DNA of 7,100 nt from Burkholderiaceae bacterium (lineage in GTDB: Bacteria > Pseudomonadota > Gammaproteobacteria > Burkholderiales > Burkholderiaceae_C). The position numbers and the translations under genes are program-made. The stretch spans positions 1 through 7,100 of the forward strand of contig JAIRRE010000263.1 of the NCBI GenBank assembly GCA_031256125.1, given 5' to 3'. The notes under the pieces were generated by a model, which ran no database searches, was not told the DNA's origin, and saw only the letters and a program-made list of their open reading frames with translations. Position 1 is the stretch's first letter. Each line of letters begins with the position of its first letter. Below are positions 1-5,361 of the stretch, piece after piece.

Positions 1-1172
1 TCCAGATGGAACGCCACGGCGTGCTGATCGACACCGCGCTGTTGCGCCAGCAAAGCCAGCAGCTGGGCGAGCGTGTGTTGACGTTGGAGCAGCAGGCGCA
101 TGAACTGGCCGGGCAGCCGTTCAATCTGGGCAGCCCTAAGCAGATCGGCGAAATCTTTTTCCAGAAACTGGGCTTGCCGGTGGTCAAGAAGACCGCCACC
201 GGCGCGCCCAGCACCGACGAGGAAGTGCTGGAGAAATTGGCTGGGGATTACCCGCTGCCCGCGCGCATCCTGGAACATCGCGGCCTGGCCAAACTTAAAA
301 GCACCTACGCCGACAAGCTGCCGCAACTGGTCGATGCGCGGGGGCGCGTGCATACCCATTACGCGCAGGCCGTGGCCGTGACGGGTCGGCTGGCCAGCAA
401 CGACCCTAACCTGCAAAACATTCCGGTGCGCACACCTGAAGGCCGCCGCATCCGCGAAGCCTTCATCGCGCCGCCCGGCTGCGTAATTTTGAGTTGCGAC
501 TACAGCCAGATCGAACTGCGCATCATGGCCCACATCAGCGACGATGCGGCGCTGCTGGCGGCTTTCGCGCACGGGCAAGACGTGCACCGCGCCACCGCAT
601 CCGAGGTATTCGGCGTCGCGCCCGATCAGGTCAGCCCGGAGCAGCGGCGCTACGCCAAGGTCATCAACTTTGGGCTGATCTATGGCATGAGCAGCTTCGG
701 GCTGGCGCGCAACCTGGGCATCGACAACACGGCGGCGCGCAACTACATCGCCCGCTACTTCGAGCGCTACCCCGGCGTGGCGCGCTACATGGACGACATC
801 CGCGAACAGGCGCGTCAGCAGGGTTACGTCGAAACCGTGTTTGGCCGGCGGCTATATCTGCCCGACATCCGCGGCGGCAACGGCCCGCGCCGCGCCGCTG
901 CCGAGCGCGCAGCCATCAACGCGCCGATGCAGGGCACGGCGGCCGACCTCATCAAAATGGCGATGGTCAAAGTCCAGCAAGGCTTGCAGGACGAGCGCCG
1001 GACCACCTGCATGGTGATGCAGGTGCACGACGAACTGATCTTCGAGGTGCCGGAAGCGGAAGCGGACTGGGCGCGCCAGACCATCCCTGCCTGGATGGCC
1101 GGCGTTGCGCAACTCAAAGTGCCGCTAATAGCTGAGGCCGGGCTAGGCCCGAACTGGGACCGTGCGCATTAA
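1..1172 (+). CDS. polA: DNA polymerase I, C-terminal polymerase domain (5' end outside window)
   Basis: This is the palm, fingers and thumb part of family A DNA polymerase I, which fills gaps in repair and replaces RNA primers on the lagging strand. The reading frame enters from the left edge (first full codon at base 3), so the ATG at 6 is internal. Counting from that Met as residue 1, I see motif A DYSQIELR with the metal-binding Asp165, the O-helix [14 protein letters not shown] with Arg214, Lys218, Phe222 and Tyr226, and motif C QVHDE with Asp342 and Glu343. Adding 540 gives the E. coli Pol I numbers (705, 754, 758, 762, 766, 882, 883), and the end at 388 matches E. coli residue 928, so the visible part is full length and intact. 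The gene ends NWDRAH then TAA. Its last 485 bases are repeated at 2764-3248. This copy keeps every catalytic motif, so I take it as the working gene. Confidence 0.97.
   Translation, partial: QMERHGVLIDTALLRQQSQQLGERVLTLEQQAHELAGQPFNLGSPKQIGEIFFQKLGLPVVKKTATGAPSTDEEVLEKLAGDYPLPARILEHRGLAKLKSTYADKLPQLVDARGRVHTHYAQAVAVTGRLASNDPNLQNIPVRTPEGRRIREAFIAPPGCVILSCDYSQIELRIMAHISDDAALLAAFAHGQDVHRATASEVFGVAPDQVSPEQRRYAKVINFGLIYGMSSFGLARNLGIDNTAARNYIARYFERYPGVARYMDDIREQARQQGYVETVFGRRLYLPDIRGGNGPRRAAAERAAINAPMQGTAADLIKMAMVKVQQGLQDERRTTCMVMQVHDELIFEVPEAEADWARQTIPAWMAGVAQLKVPLIAEAGLGPNWDRAH
688..1172 (+). repeat. Left copy of the duplicated polA 3' end
   Basis: These 485 bases recur at 2764-3248 at a constant offset of 2076 with no insertions or deletions. 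A hand comparison gives about 34 mismatches (roughly 93% identity). Similarity begins inside the codons just after the O-helix (GMSSFGLAR in this copy) and stops at the stop codon, TAA here and TGA in the other copy. This copy is continuous with the upstream polymerase domain. Differences are unevenly spread: one in the first 72 bases and about ten in the last 47. Confidence 0.95.
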
Positions 1173-1320
1173 CCTAACTATAGAAATAAGCGTTTCGCCC
1201 GACTTTTGGGTGTTACATGGCCAGGTTACCATTCCCCTTGGTTTACTCTTGCCATCATCACCTGCGCGCAAGCCGTCCGTTTTTTCCAGCCTCGGCCTAA
1301 CAGCCAGCGCCGCTGCTTGA
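1173..1320. other. Spacer between polA and the Rhs fragment, content not recognised
   Basis: This 148-base stretch has no convincing gene. It begins directly after the polA TAA with an AT-rich start, then becomes mixed. A 27-codon frame opens with ATG at 1217 and ends at 1300, but it has no clear ribosome binding site and I do not recognise the peptide. I see no hairpin followed by a T-run that would make a polA terminator. The sequence is unlike the 33 bases that follow the second polA end (3249-3281), so the two copies diverge abruptly at their stop codons. It may be the outer edge of the inserted DNA. Confidence 0.5.
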
Positions 1321-2157
1321 CTGGCCGACGTGCAGAACAACAGCCTGACCGATGCGAATACCGTCTATGACTACGTGCATACGGATCACTTGAGCACGCC
1401 GATACTGGCGACGGACAAACAGGGCAATACAAACTGGAAAGCGGTGGCGGAGAGCTTTGGATCGACTGGGGTTCTACCCAATAGCAGCTCCATCACGATG
1501 AATTTGAGGTTTGGGGGACAGTACTTTGATCAAGAGTCGGGTAGTCAATATAATTTTTACAGAGACTATAAGCCAAATATAGGAAGGTATGTTTAGAGTG
1601 ATCCGATTCGGTTGAATGGCGGCGTGAATTGGTATGGATATGCAAATAATCAGCCAATATATTATATTGACTCACAAGGATTGGCTACATGATCGGGAAA
1701 TGTAACTAGTGCTTCTTATGTGGATGGAATTGGAGCTGGCGGTGGATATTTTGATTTAACATCTGACTGTAATTGCAAGTGCGGGTGTAACAAGAAATAC
1801 TGAATTAAAGGGTTTTATTCTATGGTTATGGGTGGAATTGAAATTAAAACAAAAATTAAGCTGCCGAACCTGGCAGTTGATATGCCCAATCCAATACATC
1901 CAGATCCAGCAACATTTACTAATAATAAAACGGATTGCCCAAATCCATATGCAGCAAACGGTGTCGCTTTTAGTGCTAGCGTGAGTTTTGTTGTAGGTGC
2001 TGGATATTCTGATTCGGTCACTCGTTTAGGTGGGTTGGTATCATACAGTTATCCGCATAGCATGGGAGATCTCTCGTATGGTCTTGATGTTGGTGCTGGT
2101 GTTGGTATTGGAGCTAGCGCAGTACTTTCCGTCCAAGAGGAAAAATGTGGGTGTTAG
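1321..2157 (+). pseudogene. Rhs/YD-repeat protein, C-terminal core end plus variable tip, broken by three stop codons
   Basis: One reading frame runs from about 1321 to the TAG at 2155-2157 but is interrupted by TAG at 1594, TGA at 1690 and TGA at 1801. The first part reads like the end of an Rhs core: YDYVHTDHLSTPILATD, then LRFGGQYFDQESG, NFYRDYKPNIGRYV, stop, SDPIRLNGG, WYGYANN and IDSQGLAT. In family members GRYVQSDPIGLNGG is usual, so the TAG replaces a Gln. Past LAT the sequence is a variable C-terminal tip, strongly AT-rich compared with the flanks, with a Cys cluster CNCKCGC and a CGC carboxyl end. Rhs proteins are large polymorphic secreted toxins whose tip carries the toxic activity. 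Nothing upstream supplies the N-terminal half, so this is an orphan tip remnant. I cannot assign the tip to a known toxin family. The GTG at 1330 is an arbitrary start. Confidence 0.8.
1822..2157 (+). CDS. Residual open frame of the Rhs C-terminal tip (possible orphan toxin domain)
   Basis: After the last internal stop of the Rhs remnant, 111 codons stay open from ATG at 1822 (second ATG at 1828). An AAAGGG at 1807-1812 lies 9 bases before the first ATG and could act as a weak ribosome binding site, so the tip might still be made alone. The protein starts MVMGGIEIKTKIKLPNL, has a Pro/Asn-rich middle with NKTDCPNPYAANG, then a Gly/Ser/Val-rich half (GVAFSASVSFVVGAGYSD, GAGVGIGASAVLSV) that suggests beta strands, and ends KCGC. 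There is no signal peptide and I see no known nuclease, deaminase or peptidase motif. It lies directly before the membrane protein gene, as an Rhs toxin tip usually precedes its immunity gene. It could equally be a dead fragment. Confidence 0.4.
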   Translation: MVMGGIEIKTKIKLPNLAVDMPNPIHPDPATFTNNKTDCPNPYAANGVAFSASVSFVVGAGYSDSVTRLGGLVSYSYPHSMGDLSYGLDVGAGVGIGASAVLSVQEEKCGC

Positions 2158-2160
2158 GAG
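2156..2160 (+). promoter_or_regulatory. Ribosome binding site AGGAG overlapping the Rhs stop codon
   Basis: AGGAG overlaps the TAG that ends the Rhs tip frame (2155-2157). It lies 6 bases before the second of two adjacent ATG codons (2167) and only 3 before the first (2164), so spacing favours 2167 as the start. The overlap suggests translational coupling to the upstream frame. Confidence 0.6.
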
Positions 2161-2166
2161 TAGATG

Positions 2167-2394
2167 ATGAAATGGTTCAATAGACTAAAAACTACTATAG
2201 TAATGTTCTTTGTCGTAATGGTTTTTACTATGGTATTAGAAATTTTTTCGATTGATTTGTCTGAACTTTGGTTTAATGGTTGGTTTGCTTGGGGTGTTCT
2301 TCTTGTCTGTTGGTTTTTGGCGCCATATGTTTGGGCGTGGACAGACGGTCGTCGAAACAAAGAAGACTCGGAGTCAGAATCAGAATCAGAATGA
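2167..2394 (+). CDS. Small two-helix membrane protein, candidate Rhs immunity protein
   Basis: I do not recognise the family. The 75-residue product (76 if it starts at the ATG at 2164) has a short basic N-terminus (KWFNRLK), a first hydrophobic helix at about residues 9-27 (TTIVMFFVVMVFTMVLEIF), a second Trp-rich one at about 36-58 (WFNGWFAWGVLLVCWFLAPYVWAW), then a charged tail RRNKEDSESESESE. The positive-inside pattern is consistent with both ends in the cytoplasm. It follows the Rhs tip by about 10 bases with a strong Shine-Dalgarno sequence, and it shares the tip's AT-rich composition, so the two were probably acquired together. Immunity genes of polymorphic toxins typically sit in this position, and small membrane proteins occur among them; that role is an inference from position only. 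Unlike the tip it has no internal stop. Confidence 0.6.
   Translation: MKWFNRLKTTIVMFFVVMVFTMVLEIFSIDLSELWFNGWFAWGVLLVCWFLAPYVWAWTDGRRNKEDSESESESE
2368..2391 (+). repeat. Hexamer repeat encoding a Ser-Glu tail
   Basis: Three exact TCAGAA units (2374-2391), preceded by a degenerate unit TCGGAG, encode the SESESESE end of the small membrane protein and run straight into its TGA stop. The unit is six bases, so slippage would change tail length without shifting the frame. Confidence 0.8.
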
Positions 2395-2489
2395 TTGACT
2401 GTACGTGGCTCAACGATTATTGGTGTTGATGTTACTATAGTGATATATTATATGTGAAGTTTTATGGGGGCAATATTTTATTGAAGCTT

Positions 2490-2520
2490 GTAGGATGGGT
2501 TAAGCGTAGCGAAACCCATC
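2490..2520. repeat. REP-like palindromic element
   Basis: GATGGGTT (2494-2501) pairs perfectly with AACCCATC (2513-2520) around an 11-base loop, AAGCGTAGCGA. Sequences of the form GTAGGATGGGTT-AGCG-TAGCG-AACCCATC are, from general knowledge, dispersed in many copies in proteobacterial and other genomes as short intergenic palindromes. Only one copy is visible here. There is no T-run after the stem in either direction, so it is not an obvious intrinsic terminator. It lies between the membrane protein gene and the second Rhs fragment. Confidence 0.65.
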
Positions 2521-2549
2521 GTGTTTCGGCTTGCAGGAAATAATGGAGA

Positions 2550-3248
2550 TTGCTTGCTATACAACCGCCACATGACACAATGACCACGCAGAGCAACTGC
2601 GATCTGCAAAAGCAGAATTGCCAAACCAGTAGCACCGATGCCGCAGGCAACACCCGCACCTATGCCTACGATGCAGGGGGGAACCTAACCACGGAAAGCC
2701 ACTACATCAACGGCACCGCGCTCGATGAGCGCATTGCCTACAGCTACAACGACGACGAACAACTGAGCAGTTTCGGGCTGGCGCGCAACCTGGGCATCGA
2801 CAACACGGCGGCGCGCAACTACATCGCCCGCTACTTTGATCGTTACCCCGGCGTGGCGCGCTACATGGACGACATCCGCGAACAGGCACGCCAGCAGGGT
2901 TACGTCGAAACCGTATTTGGCCGGCGGCTATATCTGCCCGACATTCGTGGCGGCAATGGCCCGCGCCGCGCAGCCGCCGAGCGCGCCGCCATCAACGCGC
3001 CGATGCAGGGCACGGCGGCCGACCTCATCAAGATGGCGATGGTCAAGGTCCAGCAAGGCTTGCAGGACGAGCGCCGCGCCACCTGCATGGTGATGCAGGT
3101 GCATGACGAACTGATCTTCGAGGTGCCCGAAGCCGAAGCGGACTGGGCGCGCCAGATCATCCCCGCCTGGATGGCAGGCGTCGCGCAACTCAAAGTGCCG
3201 CTGGTGGCCGATGCCGGGTTAGGGTCGAACTGGGACCGGGCGCATTGA
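2550..3248 (+). pseudogene. Chimeric frame: Rhs YD-repeat fragment fused in frame to a truncated polA C-terminus
   Basis: One open frame of 232 codons joins two unrelated pieces. Residues 1-71 (2550-2763) are Rhs/YD-repeat sequence, with the typical DAAGNTRTYAYDAGGNLTTE repeat followed by DERIAYSYNDDEQL. From 2764 on it is a near copy of the last 160 residues of DNA polymerase I, starting [12 protein letters not shown] and ending NWDRAH. The polymerase part keeps motif C (QVHDE) but lacks motif A (DYSQIELR) and the O-helix, so it cannot polymerise DNA. The nominal start at 2550 is a TTG with no ribosome binding site, which makes expression doubtful. It converges on the ankyrin gene with a 33-base gap. 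I read it as the scar of a recombination between Rhs and polA sequence rather than a designed fusion gene. Confidence 0.8.
2764..3248 (+). repeat. Right copy of the duplicated polA 3' end
   Basis: This matches 688-1172 base for base in length. I count six amino acid differences in 160 residues (two Glu to Asp, Thr to Ala, Thr to Ile, Ile to Val, Pro to Ser, left to right copy); the remaining changes, about 28, are silent. The left edge is set by the shared TGAGCAG, where the polA-specific GGCA before it is replaced by Rhs sequence GAAC. The next gene downstream is the chromosomal ankyrin-tatD-pilZ operon, so this copy may occupy the original polA end position. Confidence 0.93.
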
Positions 3249-3281
3249 CAAAGTTCAGCGTTGCCTCAAAGCCCCGCCTGT

Positions 3282-4010
3282 TCATTCGGCGGCAGATGCC
3301 GGAACCGTGGGTTTGACGCACGGCGCGCCCGTAGCGCCGGCTGGGTTGCTCTGCTCCGCTTGTGTGAGCAGCCCGATGGCATCGGGGCGTTCATATTGTT
3401 TGGCGAAGTCCAGCGCGGTCAGGCACAGGTCGTTGTGTTTGTGGATGTCCGCGCCCGATTCGATCAGCAGCGTCACGGATTCGGGTGAGCCGTAGGCCGC
3501 CGCCATCATCAGTGGCGTGCTGCCATTGGGCGAACCGGCGTTGATGTTCGCGCCCTGCGTCAGCAGGTAGCGGATCATGCCCATCTGTCCTTTGGTAGCG
3601 GCGTAATGCAGCGGCGTCCAACCGGGCTTGTTAATCAGCGCGCCTTTGGCGACGAGTTCCTTGGCAATATCCATCTGGCCGGTAAAGGCGGCCATCATCA
3701 ACCCGCTTTCGCCAGCGGCATTGGTCTGTTCGCCTTTGAGCCGGGGCGAATCGGCCAGCGCTTTGGCGGCTTGGAAGCAGCCTTCGTGCAGCGCCATGAC
3801 AATGCCCGGCTGCCCGTGTTCGTCCTTGGTGTTGGGGTCGAACCCCTGAGCCAATAACGCTTGGATGCCCGAAGGGTTGTCCTGCTTGATGGCGCGCGTG
3901 AACGGATTGCCGGCGGGATTGCCGCCGCTCTGCGTTTGCGCCTGGGCGCCCTGTCCCCATGCCAGCGCCGTAGCCAGGAGTACGCCGGTAAAAGCCGATT
4001 GCCATTTCAT
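3282..4010 (-). CDS. Secreted ankyrin-repeat protein
   Basis: This 242-residue protein begins with a typical Sec signal peptide: Lys2, a hydrophobic stretch at about 7-18, and a probable signal peptidase I site after AQA at residue 24. It is therefore expected in the periplasm. The mature part is built from about five or six ankyrin repeats between residues 36 and 218. The clearest are GWTPLHYAATKGQMGMIRYL with GANIN (130-157) and GSTPLMMAAAYGSPESVTLL with GADIH (163-190); a looser one is ESGLMMAAFTGQMDIAKELV (101-120). Ankyrin repeats bind other proteins, so no reaction is implied. The ATG at 4010 follows the tatD stop by 7 bases. The nearest AGGA lies rather far upstream inside the end of tatD, so translation may be coupled. 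It is the last gene of the pilZ-tatD operon and converges on the right polA copy. Its partner is unknown. Confidence 0.88.
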   Translation of the reverse strand: MKWQSAFTGVLLATALAWGQGAQAQTQSGGNPAGNPFTRAIKQDNPSGIQALLAQGFDPNTKDEHGQPGIVMALHEGCFQAAKALADSPRLKGEQTNAAGESGLMMAAFTGQMDIAKELVAKGALINKPGWTPLHYAATKGQMGMIRYLLTQGANINAGSPNGSTPLMMAAAYGSPESVTLLIESGADIHKHNDLCLTALDFAKQYERPDAIGLLTQAEQSNPAGATGAPCVKPTVPASAAE

Positions 4011-4017
4011 AAATGCA

Positions 4018-4836
4018 TCAATTCCTGTTTAAAAAGAGTGCGTCGAAGTTCGCGCTGGTGATTTCGCCGATGGCCTGTGGCGTCGTGCCGCGCAGTTCCG
4101 CCAGCTTGGCCGCGACATAAGGCACATAGGCCGGGCTGTTGGTTTTGCCGCGCATGGGCACGGGGGCAAGGTAAGGCGCGTCGGTCTCGATCAAGATGCG
4201 ATCCAGAGGGACGGTGCGCGCCACGTCTTGCAAATCGCGCGCATTTTTGAATGTGACGATGCCCGAAAACGAAATATAAAAGCCCATCTCCAGCGCCGCG
4301 CGGGCCACTGCCGCGTCTTCGGTGAAGCAGTGGAACACGCCGGGCGCGCGATCCCACGCGCCGCCGCCCTGCCCCACGCCTTCCTGGCGCAGGATGCGCA
4401 AGGTGTCTTGCGCCGCCGCCCGGGTGTGGATTACCAAAGGTTTGCCGACGCGACGTGCAGCGCGAATGTGGGTATGAAAGCGCGCACGCTGTCCCTCCAT
4501 ATCGGCCACCTCTCGCCCGCCTTTGCGCTCGTCCATCTGGTAGTAATCGAGGCCGGTTTCGCCGATGGCAATGACGCGCGGATCGGCGGCGGCGGTGGCC
4601 AGTTCGTCCTCGGTTGGCTCATGCACATCCTGCCCTTCGTTGTCGGGATGCACGCCAACGCTGGCCCAAACGCTGTCATAGCGATGCGCCAGATCGCGCA
4701 CCCGCGGAAATTCCTCCATCGAAGTGCTGATACACAGCACCCGCGTCACGCCGGCCGCCGCCATCGCCGCTCGCACGGCGGGCAGATCGGCGGCCAGCTC
4801 CGGCATCGTCAAATGGCAGTGCGAATCGGTAAACAT
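4018..4836 (-). CDS. tatD: TatD-family metal-dependent hydrolase (DNase)
   Basis: A 272-residue TIM-barrel amidohydrolase of the TatD/YcfH/YjjV family, cytoplasmic metal-dependent deoxyribonucleases linked to DNA repair and DNA turnover. All expected metal ligands are visible: His6 and His8 in DSHCHL, Glu93 in IGETGLDYY, His137 in VIHTR, His169 in FHCF and Asp219 in IETDAPYL. The family ending RGKTNSPAYVPYVAAKLAEL is present. Length is slightly above the usual 255-265 because of short inserts around residues 103-113 and 152-163 (GVGQGGGAWD). The ATG at 4836 lies 7 bases after the pilZ stop, and a GGGG just before it, overlapping the end of pilZ, can serve as the ribosome binding site. The tight spacing on both sides supports co-transcription with pilZ and the ankyrin gene. 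Which TatD paralogue it represents cannot be told from the sequence. Confidence 0.93.
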   Translation of the reverse strand: MFTDSHCHLTMPELAADLPAVRAAMAAAGVTRVLCISTSMEEFPRVRDLAHRYDSVWASVGVHPDNEGQDVHEPTEDELATAAADPRVIAIGETGLDYYQMDERKGGREVADMEGQRARFHTHIRAARRVGKPLVIHTRAAAQDTLRILRQEGVGQGGGAWDRAPGVFHCFTEDAAVARAALEMGFYISFSGIVTFKNARDLQDVARTVPLDRILIETDAPYLAPVPMRGKTNSPAYVPYVAAKLAELRGTTPQAIGEITSANFDALFLNRN

Positions 4837-4843
4837 CGCCCCG

Positions 4844-5218
4844 TTAAATCGTTTGCGTGGGGCGATCGGATTGGAGCGCGCCGCCCAGAATTTCCTCGAT
4901 CCGCGCCTTGATTTTGGCCGATTTTTCGTCCTTGGGAAATTTGATGCCTATGCCTTGTGTGCGGTTGCCCGAAGCGCGCGCGGGCGTGATCCACGCCACC
5001 TTGCCCACGATCGGGTAACGCTGCGGATCATCGAGCAGCGTGATGAGTACGTAAATATCGTCGCCCAGCTTGTACTCGCGCGCGCTGGGAATGAAGACTC
5101 CGCCGTCGGCAAAGATGGGGATGTAAGCAGCGTAAAGCGCGCCTTTTTCCTTGATGGCAAGCTGGATGACGCTGGGGCGCGAAGCTGCGGCTGGCGGATG
5201 CGGGGTAGTTGTGGACAC
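4844..5218 (-). CDS. pilZ: PilZ domain protein, type IV pilus biogenesis
   Basis: A 124-residue single PilZ domain protein of the size of the founding pilus protein PilZ (about 118 residues). After a Pro/Ala-rich N-terminus, the domain spans about 15-112, with VIQLAIKEKGALYAAYIPIFADGGVFIPS, LGDDIYVLITLLDD, GKVAWITPA and QGIGIKF. The RxxxR motif that binds cyclic-di-GMP in canonical PilZ domains is missing, as in the founding PilZ, which works through protein contacts with the pilus ATPase machinery rather than by ligand binding. The start is a GTG at 5218 with no strong ribosome binding site; no in-frame ATG lies further in, so the exact start is uncertain. In many betaproteobacteria this gene follows tmk and holB, with tatD downstream. 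Here tatD is kept, but holB is not upstream. Confidence 0.88.
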   Translation of the reverse strand: MSTTTPHPPAAASRPSVIQLAIKEKGALYAAYIPIFADGGVFIPSAREYKLGDDIYVLITLLDDPQRYPIVGKVAWITPARASGNRTQGIGIKFPKDEKSAKIKARIEEILGGALQSDRPTQTI

Positions 5219-5361
5219 AGCAGTTTTTCAGTCAATGCAGAGCGACTTTGCTATGCGATTGATGTCGCAAGTTTACGGCAATGCCTCATGCAGTCTGCGC
5301 ACGGGCGCGCCTGGATTTGTGGTTAATAGACCATCGCAGGGAATGCGACAAATAACCAAGC
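5219..5361. other. Intergenic region upstream of pilZ and downstream of the thiolase gene
   Basis: These 143 bases lie between two leftward genes and must hold the pilZ operon promoter unless it is read through from the thiolase gene. I see no good pair of -35 and -10 boxes on the minus strand. A small hairpin TCGCA-GGGAA-TGCGA sits near the thiolase end, but it has no T-run and is too weak to call a terminator. No remnant of holB is recognisable. Confidence 0.4.

Noticed and set aside
494..1135. 213-codon rightward open frame inside polA
   Set aside because: It is in another frame of a clearly conserved polymerase gene and encodes Arg/Ala/His-rich low-complexity sequence typical of GC-rich shadow frames.
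1139..1151. CGGGC-TAG-GCCCG hairpin as a polA terminator
   Set aside because: It lies inside the coding sequence, has only a five-base stem and no following T-run, and is not conserved in the second polA copy.
1217..1300. 27-codon frame after polA as a small gene or leader peptide
   Set aside because: It has no clear ribosome binding site, no recognisable sequence and no downstream gene that would need a leader.
1690..1803. TGA recoding (selenocysteine or a Trp-coding TGA) in the Rhs frame
   Set aside because: The frame also contains a TAG, no selenocysteine hairpin is evident, and other genes here (ankyrin, tatD, thiolase) use TGA as their normal stop.
2550..3248. A working Rhs-PolA fusion protein
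   Set aside because: The frame lacks a ribosome binding site and a credible start codon, and the polymerase part misses motif A and the O-helix, so no polymerase activity is possible. A recombination scar explains it better.
4228..4911. 227-codon rightward open frame opposite tatD and pilZ
   Set aside because: It is antisense to two genes with full family motifs, has no recognisable domain, and spans the gene boundary.
5334..5348. TCGCA-GGGAA-TGCGA hairpin as a thiolase terminator
   Set aside because: Five base pairs with no T-run on the minus strand is too weak to support a call.
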